In this document: piece after piece, positions 28,335-36,892 of the stretch
Position numbering within the stretch: position 1 is the first letter of the stretch
Layout: each line of letters opens with the position of its first letter
Translations under genes and position numbers: made by a program
Assembly (NCBI GenBank): GCA_016788705.1
Contig: JAEUSQ010000057.1
Location: 24,564-88,563, forward strand
DNA: 64,000 nucleotides
Direction of reading: 5' to 3'
From: Bacteroidetes Order II. bacterium
Lineage (GTDB): Bacteria > Bacteroidota > Rhodothermia > Rhodothermales > UBA2364
Notes under the pieces: model-generated
The model's input: only the letters and a program-made list of their open reading frames with translations
Told to the model about the DNA's origin: nothing
Database searches by the model: none

Positions 28335-29858
28335 TTATCCATTCTGCCAATTTTTTCGCTCCTGTTCCACGTGTGTCAGTAAAACCGTGACACCATATTT
28401 TTCTTCGAGGTGTTGTGCCATGCGGTCGGCGCAATAAACCGACCGATGCTGTCCACCCGTACAACCAAAATTGATCATCAGATTCGTAAAACCTCGTGAA
28501 AGGTACTTTTCCACCTGCATGTTCACGAGATGGTAACAGCCCTCCAGAAAGTATAACACGTCACTCTCGGCCAGCAAAAAGTCCTTAACCGCCTGGTCTC
28601 GGCCTGTCAGCCGCTTATAGGGTTCATACTTTCCGGGATTATGGATAGCGCGGCAATCAAAGACAAACCCCCCACCGTTGCCAGACCGGTCTTCGGGGAT
28701 CCCTTTCTTGTAGGAAAAACTCGTTACGATCACTTGTAAGTGTTTGTTTTCTTGGCGCTTAGGCGTATTTTCTGGCTTGACAGGTTCGGATTTTTGCGGC
28801 GCTGAAATGGCCCCCACTTCCCTCAGTTCGGGATTTTCTACCATCTGCTGGATAACCCCCAATAGCGCTGGTAGGGCAACGGGGAGGTCTGCTTTTTCCA
28901 TCCACCATGCTAAGTTTTCTATGGCCGGGGGCAGGCTCTGCAGAAAATGAGGTCGGTGTTCAATCCAGCCTCGAAAGCCATATGCACCAATGGTTTGAAG
29001 CGTCCGAATCAACACAAATCCCATAAAAAAGTCCCAAAACTCTTTTCGGTTTACCGCCGTTCGGGTTTCCAATACATCTAAATAGTGGTTGACCAATTCG
29101 GTGCGGATTTCATGCGGGATGCGTGCCTTTGCCTGAAAGAGGAGCGAAACAAGATCGTAGTGCAGTGGTCCTCGGCGCCCCCCCTGAAAATCAATAAAAA
29201 AGGGTGCGTCGTTTACGAGCAGAATATTTCGTGCCTGAAAATCTCGGTACATAAAATAATCTGCCCGCGCCGATCCCAAGTAGCCAGACAAACGATTAAA
29301 ATCATCCTCTAATGCCTGCTCATCAAATCGGGTTTTGAGTTTCGCTACATAATATTTAAAGTAGTTCAGGTCCCAAGCCATAGACTGCTTGTCGAAATCC
29401 GAACGCGGGTAACACACCGAATAGTCCAATCCTTCACCTCCGTCTATCTGGAACCGCACCAATTCCGTAAGGGCCTTTTGGTAAGTCGTTACCGGAAAAG
29501 GCTTGTCTTTGCATTCTTTGAGCAGATGGTCTAACAAGGACCGGTCGCCCAAGTCGCCCACAAGATACAGATGCCCCGCTTCATGTTCCCCCAAAACGGG
29601 TGCAACATGCAAGCCCTTGGCATGAAAATGACGGGCAAATGTCAGAAAAGCACGGTTCTCGGCCAAATTGGGGCCATATGCACCGATAGCACTGTGGGTG
29701 TCGTTGAATAACCGGTAATACCGACGCTCCGAGCCAGAAGGGGGAATTTCGGTAATACGGACTTCGGAACTACCTGCCCACTGGCAGAACAAGTCGGATA
29801 AAATTTCGCGGTTTGGGTCAAACACAACAAGACAAAATTGAGGCGTGGGAAGAAACAA
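28335..29858 (-). CDS. Fusion of an APH-type phosphotransferase and a RapZ C-terminal domain
   Basis: The 507-residue protein joins two domains. Residues 1 to about 335 are a choline/aminoglycoside-kinase fold like sugar kinase AmgK: the catalytic loop reads YMYRDFQARNILL in the form YRDxxxxN, and the metal motif is FFIDFQGGRRG. After a Pro/Lys linker (about 350-372), residues 373-507 are the RapZ C-terminal domain, with RGFTNLMINFGCTGGQHRSV. In E. coli RapZ this half binds GlcN6P and GlmZ RNA. Fusions of this kind occur in Bacteroidota and suggest a cell-wall-sugar kinase under metabolite control; that role is inference. It is downstream of the tRNA gene. Confidence 0.88.
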   Translation of the reverse strand: MFLPTPQFCLVVFDPNREILSDLFCQWAGSSEVRITEIPPSGSERRYYRLFNDTHSAIGAYGPNLAENRAFLTFARHFHAKGLHVAPVLGEHEAGHLYLVGDLGDRSLLDHLLKECKDKPFPVTTYQKALTELVRFQIDGGEGLDYSVCYPRSDFDKQSMAWDLNYFKYYVAKLKTRFDEQALEDDFNRLSGYLGSARADYFMYRDFQARNILLVNDAPFFIDFQGGRRGPLHYDLVSLLFQAKARIPHEIRTELVNHYLDVLETRTAVNRKEFWDFFMGFVLIRTLQTIGAYGFRGWIEHRPHFLQSLPPAIENLAWWMEKADLPVALPALLGVIQQMVENPELREVGAISAPQKSEPVKPENTPKRQENKHLQVIVTSFSYKKGIPEDRSGNGGGFVFDCRAIHNPGKYEPYKRLTGRDQAVKDFLLAESDVLYFLEGCYHLVNMQVEKYLSRGFTNLMINFGCTGGQHRSVYCADRMAQHLEEKYGVTVLLTHVEQERKNWQNG

Positions 29859-29867
29859 GCAATAGCT

Positions 29868-29912
29868 AAAAAGAGAAAAGACGTTCCAAACCAGATTAGA
29901 ACGCCTCTTTCA
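29868..29912 (-). terminator. Intrinsic terminator after the tRNA gene
   Basis: On the minus strand, AAAGAGGCGTTC pairs with GAACGTCTTTT across a loop of about 12 bases and is followed by TCTCTTTTT. It begins five bases after the tRNA acceptor stem. Confidence 0.65.
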
Positions 29913-29917
29913 GGGGG

Positions 29918-29991
<74 letters not shown>

Positions 29992-29999
29992 CAAGTCTT

Positions 30000-30031
30000 G
30001 TAAAATACGGTAGCAGTCCCCAAAAAACAAA
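30000..30031 (-). promoter_or_regulatory. Bacteroidota-type promoter of the tRNA gene
   Basis: On the minus strand TTTG (30031-30028), a 20-base spacer and TATTTTAC (30007-30000) match the TTTG-N19-21-TAnnTTTG consensus with two mismatches. The predicted start falls a few bases before the tRNA 5' end at 29990. Confidence 0.5.
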
Positions 30032-30103
30032 GGGATTTTCTTTAAGCCGTCGTAAAAACGTATTTTTTTCATCTCTTGTAAGCCCTAAAACGAACCCAAT
30101 GGT

Positions 30104-31135
30104 TTAGCCTAAGTGGAAGAGTTCCAATTTTTCGACCTCCACGCAATGTGAGCGATCCAAAGACTCCTCTAAGTCCACTACAGGAGCATCCAGCGAAAGC
30201 CTTGGGCGTAAAACATCCTCCCGAAGCCAATTGTACGTATCCAACCCGATCGGGGTATCGGGCGAGCCAATATAGGAGGCGAGGGCCAACAAGGCTTGTA
30301 TGCCCACTCCACTTTCAAACGAAGAAGAAAGTACGACCGGAAGACCACTTTCCAAATACCACGAGGCGGGGCGTACCGAGAGCATAGGTTTATAGATGAG
30401 GACTGCCGGACGGAAAGAGGTTTGTTGTAGTTTGTCCCATGCGCGGTCGCGTAAACTCTCGTCTAATGCAATGGGCATTCCCGTCAAACGTGCAAATTCC
30501 GGTAGATGTCGGCTGCTCTTGAGTGGCTCTTCGATGTACTCGATGGGGACACCGTGCAGTTGTTCCGCAAACAATAGGGCCTCTTTTAAAGTCCAGGCAC
30601 GGTTGGCATCCAAGCGTAAAGCACATCCTTCGCCCATGATTGCTGCCACCCGACGTACCAAGGCCGCATCTTGTGCTGGTTTTCCGATCCCTACTTTTAC
30701 CTTTACCGCTTGGTACCCTTGTTCTGCGGCTTGTTCCGCACGATGCACACACGCCTCCGGCAACCCGGTCAAAAGCATCGTGAGTCGTACTGTTTTTCGT
30801 GCGGTATTATAACGAGGAAGGCCATTTTTTTGGGATTGAAGGTCTGAGAAAGCGGTATCCAGCCCAAACTTGACGGAAGGATACCAGTTTTTAAACGGAA
30901 GCGGCGGTGGATTGAGCCTGTTCTTTGTACGCAAATGCCCCAATTGCAACACGATTTCCGGAATGGTCTCGTGGCTGAATCCAGGCAGAGGGGCTGCCTC
31001 CCCCCAGCCTTCAAAGCCATCTGCATCGGTCAAGCGAAGCAACAAGCCTGTACGGGTTATTTGTAGTTGCCCGCCCATCCGAATCGGGGATGTGAACGGT
31101 ATTTGGTAGCGAAACAGGGATAATTCTTGGAGCAT
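30104..31135 (-). CDS. menC: o-Succinylbenzoate synthase (enolase superfamily)
   Basis: MenC dehydrates SHCHC to o-succinylbenzoate in menaquinone synthesis. The 343-residue protein has the N-terminal capping domain with GFEGWGEAAPLPGFSHET and a barrel with the superfamily set: KVKVG (catalytic Lys), LRLDANRAW (Asp), IEYIEEPL (Glu), IALDESL (Asp) and LIYKPML (Lys). The dipeptide epimerase family shares these residues, but the position 21 bases after menA decides for menC. It is the last gene of a thiL-unknown-menA-menC run. Confidence 0.92.
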   Translation of the reverse strand: MLQELSLFRYQIPFTSPIRMGGQLQITRTGLLLRLTDADGFEGWGEAAPLPGFSHETIPEIVLQLGHLRTKNRLNPPPLPFKNWYPSVKFGLDTAFSDLQSQKNGLPRYNTARKTVRLTMLLTGLPEACVHRAEQAAEQGYQAVKVKVGIGKPAQDAALVRRVAAIMGEGCALRLDANRAWTLKEALLFAEQLHGVPIEYIEEPLKSSRHLPEFARLTGMPIALDESLRDRAWDKLQQTSFRPAVLIYKPMLSVRPASWYLESGLPVVLSSSFESGVGIQALLALASYIGSPDTPIGLDTYNWLREDVLRPRLSLDAPVVDLEESLDRSHCVEVEKLELFHLG

Positions 31136-31156
31136 AGGTATTGGATTTTGCAGAAT

Positions 31157-32035
31157 TTAACGCAAAGCCCATCCAATACAAAACAGTAGGCTATATATAA
31201 GCAACAAACGGGCAGTAGCACCCAACCGTGGATTGAGCGCCACGCCATCTTCCCGAAACAGGGCGAGAATCAACGGGGTCGCTGGGATCAAAATCAGTAG
31301 TTCCAATAAAACAAACGGATGCTTTCCCTCGATCAGGTAAAGAACAATAGGCATGAGTATGGCAGTGACCACGCAGAGGGTGTACCATATATTTCCAAAT
31401 GTGCGGCCAAAACGTACAATGAGGGTTTTTTTGTCGGCCTTGGCATCTTCGAGCATGTCTCGTCGGTTATTCACTACCAAAATTGCAACGGAAAGCAGAC
31501 CTGGTCCTAAGCCCGCCAAAATGGGCCACAATGGCAGAACGAGTGCCTGCACGTAGTAGGTTCCCCCCACGGCTACCGGGCCAAAGAATACCAGTACAAA
31601 AAAATCTGCCAGTCCTGTATAGGCAAGGGCATAACGGCCTACCGTATAAGTGATTCCAGAAAAAATAGCGACAATGCCTAAAAGTAAAATGGGCCAACCG
31701 CCGCGATACACCAGATAAAGTCCCAAGAAGAAGGCCAGTGAAAAGGCCAAGATGGCGCCATTCCGAACGGCATTCGCGGATAAAAGTCCGGCTTGGGTGG
31801 CGCGCCTCGGACCTTTGCGTTCTGCGGTATCAGCCCCCTTAAAAAAATCAGCATAGTCGTTGGTCAGATTTGTCCCAATTTGGATCAAGACGGCACCGAG
31901 TGCTGCCACTATTGCGGAAGGGGCATGAAATAAACCATCAGACCATGCCATTGTCGTACCAATGAGTACGGGTGCCAAGGCAGCTGGAAGGGTTTTGGGG
32001 CGTATGGCTTCCCACCAAATATGGATAGGCGACAT
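31157..32035 (-). CDS. menA: 1,4-Dihydroxy-2-naphthoate polyprenyltransferase
   Basis: MenA attaches the isoprenoid tail to dihydroxynaphthoate in the membrane. The 292-residue protein has about eight to nine membrane segments and a typical UbiA-family N-terminus (WWEAIRPKTLPAALAPVLIG). The first aspartate-rich motif is NLTNDYADFFKGADTAERKG and the second region includes VNNRRDMLEDAKADKKT. It lies 24 bases after the unknown membrane-anchored protein and 21 bases before menC. The other men genes are outside the window. Confidence 0.95.
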   Translation of the reverse strand: MSPIHIWWEAIRPKTLPAALAPVLIGTTMAWSDGLFHAPSAIVAALGAVLIQIGTNLTNDYADFFKGADTAERKGPRRATQAGLLSANAVRNGAILAFSLAFFLGLYLVYRGGWPILLLGIVAIFSGITYTVGRYALAYTGLADFFVLVFFGPVAVGGTYYVQALVLPLWPILAGLGPGLLSVAILVVNNRRDMLEDAKADKKTLIVRFGRTFGNIWYTLCVVTAILMPIVLYLIEGKHPFVLLELLILIPATPLILALFREDGVALNPRLGATARLLLIYSLLFCIGWALR

Positions 32036-32059
32036 GTTTTTTTGGTTTAGGTCTATGGT

Positions 32060-32713
32060 TTACCAAAGGACCGCTCCGGCACGACGATCCATTTTATACA
32101 AGCCATACAGCTCTTCGCTGAGTGGCTCAAGGGGGGCTTTTTGATATATCCCGCCTTTTATCGGTTGCTTGGTCAGCAAGTGATTCCACGTTCGAATATA
32201 AAAGCGTATGGGTATTTCGGAGGCCTCTATATGTTCTTTTATCCGAACGTGTTTGGGCTGGGTAGCTTCATAAGCGGCATCAGCGGGTGCTGTTTCATAG
32301 ACAACACCTGTTGGGCCTGCGCCCGATACCCTTATGGTCAACGCCTCTACATCGGCAACAGCTCCATAAAAAGCCCACCGCCACGCACGATAACAAAAGT
32401 CCACCAAGGCGATTGGATGGGTTTCGTCTTGCCAAACCGGGTGGTACGTAAAATAATACTGTCCTTTTTGTGCCTGTACCTGATACCAAACGGCCAAGAG
32501 CGGCTCGGTTGGCTTTTCTTTGGCCACATATATTTCAGGACGAAAGTTGGCAGCCCAAGCCGCTGCCGACTGTGTGCGCCCCATCAGATGAAGCGCCGCA
32601 TCCGGTGCAACAACCGGAAAGGTGCGTGACCTTCCACCTGTAACGCGGGCAAGAACCCAAATACCAAATACCAAGAAAATACATACTCCTACAACCCAAC
32701 GAAGCATACGCAT
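32060..32713 (-). CDS. Membrane-anchored protein of unknown function between thiL and menA
   Basis: I do not recognise a family. The 217-residue product has one N-terminal membrane segment (WVVGVCIFLVFGIWVLARV) and otherwise a soluble, aromatic-rich domain (YYFTYHPVWQDETHPIALVD, FCYRAWRWAFYGAVADVEAL). The segment around residues 80-130 suggests a beta-rich fold, but no catalytic motif is visible. It starts 9 bases after the thiL stop and ends 24 bases before menA, so it is surely co-transcribed with them. It could be a periplasm- or membrane-facing accessory; no function is claimed. Confidence 0.75.
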   Translation of the reverse strand: MRMLRWVVGVCIFLVFGIWVLARVTGGRSRTFPVVAPDAALHLMGRTQSAAAWAANFRPEIYVAKEKPTEPLLAVWYQVQAQKGQYYFTYHPVWQDETHPIALVDFCYRAWRWAFYGAVADVEALTIRVSGAGPTGVVYETAPADAAYEATQPKHVRIKEHIEASEIPIRFYIRTWNHLLTKQPIKGGIYQKAPLEPLSEELYGLYKMDRRAGAVLW

Positions 32714-32722
32714 AAGGATCGC

Positions 32723-33769
32723 TTAAAAATGTCGGAAGCCATTTGATGCGATGGGCATGGTACTACCGTCTTGTAATTCCAGATGGAGACCTTCCTCTGG
32801 ATGGGTGATGGTTCCAATTACCGTAAAAAGAGTTTCGTCCAACAAGACGGCTTCATCCGGTGTTACCGTAAAGAGTACCTCGTAGTCATCCCCGCCGTAA
32901 AGGGCAAACGTTTCCGGATCTTCACCAAACTGCTCGGCCACTTCACGGGTCAGGATTTCGATGGGGACTTTTGCCATTTGTAGCAAAGCCCCCACGTTAG
33001 ACCGCTCACAAAGATGGTTGATCTCGGAGGCAAGGCCATCAGAAACATCTATCGCAGCGGAAGGCACAATTTGATTTTCACGCCAGTTTCGAACCATATC
33101 CAAACGTGCTGTTGGAGAAAGCGATCGTTGAATTACGTAATCAAAAGCACTTAGATCAGGTGAATGACCCTCTCCTTTTGCCGCCTCAAACCGTTTTTTC
33201 TCTTCCAGCAATATCCGCAATCCAGCATAGGCTGCACCGACATCCCCAGTCACACACACCAAATCACCCGGACGTGCCCCGCTCCGATACGCTACTTGCG
33301 ACGCTTCGGCCTCGCCAATCGCCGTAATAGAAATCACCAATTGTCTGGAAGCAGTGGTATCGCCACCAATCAGGTCCATTCCATACAAGGCACACGCCCG
33401 CTCCACCCCCTGATACAGGTCTTCCACCATCTCCACCGACATGTTGTGCGGAACCCCCAACGACATCGTGGCATACTGCGGTAGGGCATTCATTGCACAA
33501 ACATCACTCGCATTTACCGATATGGCTTTGAAACCCAGATACCGTAATGGGTGGAACATGCGGTCAAAGTGAACATTTTCGATCAGCATATCGGAGGTCA
33601 CCACGTGTACCCGCGAATCTGTAACCGGATACACAGCCGCGTCGTCACCGATGCCTTTCAGCAATGGGTTACGTGGCTTGCCCAGCAGTTCGCCAATGCG
33701 CTGTATAAGGCCAAATTCGCCCAAATCCGAAATAGGGGTGAAGTGCTGCATCTGTTTTATACTTTCCAA
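32723..33769 (-). CDS. thiL: Thiamine-monophosphate kinase
   Basis: ThiL phosphorylates thiamine monophosphate to the active diphosphate. The 348-residue protein has the AIRS/PurM-type layout: GEFGLIQRIGELLG at the N-terminus, the nucleotide site KGIGDDAAVYPV, DLIGGDTTASRQ, AIDVSDGLASEINHLC and FALYGGDDYEVLFTV near the C-terminus. A second ATG (MQHF, residue 7) is a possible start. It is the first gene of the thiL-unknown-menA-menC unit. Confidence 0.95.
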   Translation of the reverse strand: MESIKQMQHFTPISDLGEFGLIQRIGELLGKPRNPLLKGIGDDAAVYPVTDSRVHVVTSDMLIENVHFDRMFHPLRYLGFKAISVNASDVCAMNALPQYATMSLGVPHNMSVEMVEDLYQGVERACALYGMDLIGGDTTASRQLVISITAIGEAEASQVAYRSGARPGDLVCVTGDVGAAYAGLRILLEEKKRFEAAKGEGHSPDLSAFDYVIQRSLSPTARLDMVRNWRENQIVPSAAIDVSDGLASEINHLCERSNVGALLQMAKVPIEILTREVAEQFGEDPETFALYGGDDYEVLFTVTPDEAVLLDETLFTVIGTITHPEEGLHLELQDGSTMPIASNGFRHF

Positions 33770-33988
33770 GGAGTTAACAAAGTTTGTAAAGTACGGTATT
33801 TAACGGCGTTGCGAGGTGAAATGACGTTGAGGTGCAGGACCATGTTCAAGGCGCCAATGGGGTGAATACTATAGTTCTGTGAGATCGTATCTATTATATC
33901 GTTTATAAACATAAAAACTATATTAACAAATACTTATATGATAAACTTTATTTCGATTATGCACTGATGTGCGCTTAAAATAATAAAA

Positions 33989-34020
33989 TTTGCCGTGCTG
34001 GATATACATTCTTATGTTTG
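33989..34020 (+). promoter_or_regulatory. Bacteroidota-type promoter of the arsR operon
   Basis: TTTG at 33989-33992, a 20-base spacer and TATGTTTG at 34013-34020 match the housekeeping consensus TTTG-N19-21-TAnnTTTG exactly. The expected start site is near 34027, inside the palindrome at 34022-34033 and about 35 bases before the arsR ATG. Confidence 0.75.
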
Positions 34021-34021
34021 T

Positions 34022-34033
34022 AGTCAAATGACT
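34022..34033. promoter_or_regulatory. Palindrome at the arsR transcription start, candidate operator
   Basis: AGTCA and TGACT form a perfect dyad around AA, flanked by TTGT and ACAA for a longer imperfect symmetry. It overlaps the predicted start site of the arsR operon, the usual place for autorepression by a dimeric ArsR protein. The binding itself is inferred. Confidence 0.5.
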
Positions 34034-34061
34034 TCACAATAAACTTAACAACGTCTTCATA

Positions 34062-34385
34062 ATGAACTTAAGACGTGACGTATTCCAAGCTTTAGCAGAC
34101 CCGACCAGAAGGGCTATCCTTTTGTTGCTCGGCTCGCAATCTATGACCGCAGGCGTAATTGCTTCCAACTTCGATACTGCAAGGCCGACCGTTTCAAAAC
34201 ACCTGCAAATTCTGACAGAGTACGAACTTCTGATACAAGAACAACAAGGACGGCAAATCTATTATCACCTAAATGCTAACAAAATGAAAGAAATTGCCGA
34301 TTTCATAGAGCCGTTCAGAAAAATGTGGGATGATAGATTTGATAAATTGGAAAAAGTCATGAAGTCGCATCATGCAGCAAAATAA
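34062..34385 (+). CDS. ArsR-family winged-helix transcriptional regulator
   Basis: A 107-residue regulator with the standard fold: [20 protein letters not shown], the recognition helix [19 protein letters not shown], and the wing [11 protein letters not shown]. The metal-binding ELCVCD motif of ArsR/SmtB proteins is absent, so it is more like the SdpR/autorepressor branch that does not sense metal. A consensus promoter and a palindrome lie just upstream. It leads a plus-strand AT-rich operon with SRPBCC, DoxX and YdeI-type genes, inserted among minus-strand genes. Confidence 0.9.
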   Translation: MNLRRDVFQALADPTRRAILLLLGSQSMTAGVIASNFDTARPTVSKHLQILTEYELLIQEQQGRQIYYHLNANKMKEIADFIEPFRKMWDDRFDKLEKVMKSHHAAK

Positions 34386-34389
34386 CATA

Positions 34390-34857
34390 ATGGAACAAAA
34401 AACAAAAATAAAGGCAGAAGACGGTAAACAAGAACTTTTGATAACCAGAATTTTTGATTTGCCCTTAGACCTCCTTTTTAAAGCTTTTACGGAACCTGAA
34501 TTGATTGAGCAGTGGATGGGTAATAAAGTTTTAAAAATGGAAAATAAAGCCCATGGAAACTATCAGTTTGAAACCAAGGATACAAAAGGAAATATTGTAT
34601 CTCGTGCGAATGGTAGCATTCACAAAATCATTCATAATCAAAATATAATACGTACCTTTGAAATGGAAAGCATGAATTTTCCCGTCCAACTTGAATTTCT
34701 AGATTTTAAATCAATAAATGATAAATTAAGTAAATTAGACATGAAAATCATTTTTAAATCAGTATCAGACAGAGATAACCTGCTAAAACTTCCTTTTGAA
34801 AAAGGGATCAACATGGCACACAATCAACTTGAAAAAGCAATCAAAAGAATCAAATAA
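34390..34857 (+). CDS. SRPBCC (AHSA1-type) domain protein
   Basis: A 155-residue single-domain protein with the helix-grip fold of the AHSA1-like SRPBCC family: LLITRIFDLPLDLLFKAFTEPELIEQWM, then GSIHKIIHNQNIIRTFE. Start 34390 (MEQKTK) lies four bases after the arsR stop; an earlier in-frame ATG overlaps arsR. The C-terminal EKGINMAHNQLEKAI helix is typical. In many bacteria an ArsR repressor and an SRPBCC protein are encoded together; ligand unknown. Confidence 0.87.
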   Translation: MEQKTKIKAEDGKQELLITRIFDLPLDLLFKAFTEPELIEQWMGNKVLKMENKAHGNYQFETKDTKGNIVSRANGSIHKIIHNQNIIRTFEMESMNFPVQLEFLDFKSINDKLSKLDMKIIFKSVSDRDNLLKLPFEKGINMAHNQLEKAIKRIK

Positions 34858-34859
34858 TC

Positions 34860-35267
34860 ATGAGAAATAAAAATGTAATAATATATTGGGTAGCAACGAT
34901 TTGGCTAAGTTTAGGCATGACGGTCACGGGTATTACACAACTATTTCAAATGGAAGAGGTCGTTCAAAACATGAACTCCTTGGGCTACCCCCCTTATTTT
35001 CTTACCATCATTGGTAGCTGGAAAATTGCGGGTATTATCGCCATTCTTATGCCTAAGTTTCTGTTGGTAAAAGAATGGGCGTATGCTGGCTTTTTTTTCT
35101 TGATGTCTGGAGCGATCTTTTCCCATCTCGCTATGGGAGATCCACTCACCGAGTATTTTGGGCCAGTACTTTTGCTAACCCTAACCATTATTTCTTGGTA
35201 CTGGAGACCAAGTCACAAAAAAATACAATTAATCGAGGATGAAAATGACAACAAATCCACTCGTTGA
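34860..35267 (+). CDS. DoxX-family membrane protein
   Basis: A 135-residue protein with four membrane segments and the DoxX-like pattern WLSLGMTVTGITQLFQMEEV and ILMPKFLLVKEWAYAGFFF. The function of the family is unclear; links with thiosulfate:quinone oxidoreductase and oxidative stress come from other members. It begins two bases after the SRPBCC stop and its end overlaps the next gene, so the operon is tightly packed. Confidence 0.82.
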   Translation: MRNKNVIIYWVATIWLSLGMTVTGITQLFQMEEVVQNMNSLGYPPYFLTIIGSWKIAGIIAILMPKFLLVKEWAYAGFFFLMSGAIFSHLAMGDPLTEYFGPVLLLTLTIISWYWRPSHKKIQLIEDENDNKSTR

Positions 35268-35877
35268 CAAATACATTGTTGACGGCTGTATGCAGTGCAA
35301 ACTTGGTGCTACACCAGCTTGTAAAATTAACCATTGGCAAGAAGAAATAAAATTCTTAAGAAGCCTTATTCTTGGGTGCGGCTTGGTTGAAGATTTTAAA
35401 TGGATGCACCCATGTTATACTTATCAAAATAAAAATATTGTTCTCTTGCATGTATTTAACAAGTATTGCGCCTTGTTATTTCCAAAGGGTGTGCTTTTAA
35501 GAGACGAAAGATCTATTTTGGTACAACAAACAGAAAATAGCCAAACTGCAAGGCAATTAAGATTCTCAGCTATTGAAGACATAAGAGAACTTGAAACTAC
35601 TATCCGAGAGTACGTTTTAGAAGCAATCGAATTAGAGAAGGCAGGTATAAAACCTCAACTAAAAACAACAAACGATTTTGAAATAATAGATGAACTTAAA
35701 GATAAGTTTAATGAATTACCTGATTTTAAGAAAGCATTTTATACACTTACTCCAGGCAGACAAAGAGGATACTTGCTTTATTTTTCTCAACCTAAAAAAA
35801 CAGCAACCCGGATATATAGGATTGAAAACCATATTGACAAAATACTTGATGGAAAAGGGTTAAATGATTTATTTTAG
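35245..35877 (+). CDS. YdeI/OmpD-associated, DUF1801-type protein
   Basis: A 210-residue cytoplasmic protein. The N-terminal half is DUF1801-like (WQEEIKFLRSLILG, FKWMHPCYTYQNKNIVLLH, KYCALLFPKGVLL) and the C-terminal half has the YdeI signature FNELPDFKKAFYTLTPGRQR followed by GYLLYFSQPKKTATR. The role is poorly defined; some relatives are linked to bacteriocin or antimicrobial peptide tolerance. It overlaps the doxX stop; ATG at 35239 or 35245 are both possible. It closes the arsR operon. Confidence 0.83.
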   Translation: MTTNPLVDKYIVDGCMQCKLGATPACKINHWQEEIKFLRSLILGCGLVEDFKWMHPCYTYQNKNIVLLHVFNKYCALLFPKGVLLRDERSILVQQTENSQTARQLRFSAIEDIRELETTIREYVLEAIELEKAGIKPQLKTTNDFEIIDELKDKFNELPDFKKAFYTLTPGRQRGYLLYFSQPKKTATRIYRIENHIDKILDGKGLNDLF

Positions 35878-35977
35878 TATAAGCCTCTTGAAGGATTTTT
35901 TGTTGCGAAATGCGTCTAAAAAGTCAGCAGGGGATGAGCGCTCTCTTTGACAATGTGCCAACCCAAATTATGCCGTT

Positions 35978-36892
35978 TCAAAACGTGCGATCCAGTTCTT
36001 GGTCGTGCCAAGACGTTTCGTCTTCCAATGATTCTAAGTGGGTAAAGACCGTTACGGTTCCCAGTGCGCTGCGAACATCGGCCTCGATACGTTCCAAAAG
36101 TTGATGGCCGCGATGTACCGTCCACTCACCTGGTACGAGCACATGTACCGATACAAAGCGCCGCACACCGGATTGTCGGGTACGGAGGGCATGATATTGC
36201 GCGCCTTCATTTTTATAACGGTCTAAAATATCACAAACCATTCTTCGTTCGGCTTCGGGTAAGGCCGTATCCATCAGCCCAAGTGCCGCCCCGCGCACCA
36301 GTTGGTAGCCTGTCCAAAGGATATGCAGGGCCATGATCAGGCCAAGTACCGGATCCCACCAAACCTGTCCAGTTAGTTGCATCGCCAGTAAACCTACTAT
36401 AACGCCCACCGTTGTCCATACGTCCGTAAGCAAGTGTTCACCATTTGCCTGAAGGGAGACCGACTCGTTTAGGCGGCCTACCCGAATGAGCCAAAGCCCC
36501 ATTGCCAAATTGAGTGCCGTTGCGACTCCTGATAGTAAAAGCCCCAACGGAATGCTTTGAATGGGGTGTGGATAAACAAGGCGGTTCACCGATTCCCACA
36601 GGATGCTGAGGGCAGCCCCCATAATGAGCAAGCCCTCGGCACCACTAGAAAAGTATTCGGCCTTAAAGTGTCCATAGGCGTGGTCTTCATCTGGCGGTTT
36701 GGCTGCAAGAGCAATCATCCAAAGGGCAAGAGCAGCCCCAACGACATTGACCACGGACTCCAACGCATCAGAGAGCAGGCCCACCGATCCAGTCATAAGG
36801 TATGCCGTCAGTTTGAGCAAAATGGTCAGAACGGCAACGCCCAATGACCACCAGGCATAACGGGTGAGCGTGGTAGCAGCCATCTGGATCAA
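35978..36892 (-). CDS. Cation diffusion facilitator (CDF) family transporter
   Basis: CDF proteins export divalent metals such as Zn, Fe or Mn in exchange for protons. The 304-residue product has six membrane segments; helix II carries GLLSDALESVVNVVG with the metal-site Asp and helix V has GEHLLTDVWTTVGVIVG with HxxxD. The cytoplasmic C-terminal domain (VRRFVSVHVLVPGEWTVHRG) is complete. The start overlaps the CASTOR-like gene stop by four bases (ATGA), so the two are coupled. Metal specificity cannot be read by eye. Confidence 0.93.
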   Translation of the reverse strand: MIQMAATTLTRYAWWSLGVAVLTILLKLTAYLMTGSVGLLSDALESVVNVVGAALALWMIALAAKPPDEDHAYGHFKAEYFSSGAEGLLIMGAALSILWESVNRLVYPHPIQSIPLGLLLSGVATALNLAMGLWLIRVGRLNESVSLQANGEHLLTDVWTTVGVIVGLLAMQLTGQVWWDPVLGLIMALHILWTGYQLVRGAALGLMDTALPEAERRMVCDILDRYKNEGAQYHALRTRQSGVRRFVSVHVLVPGEWTVHRGHQLLERIEADVRSALGTVTVFTHLESLEDETSWHDQELDRTF

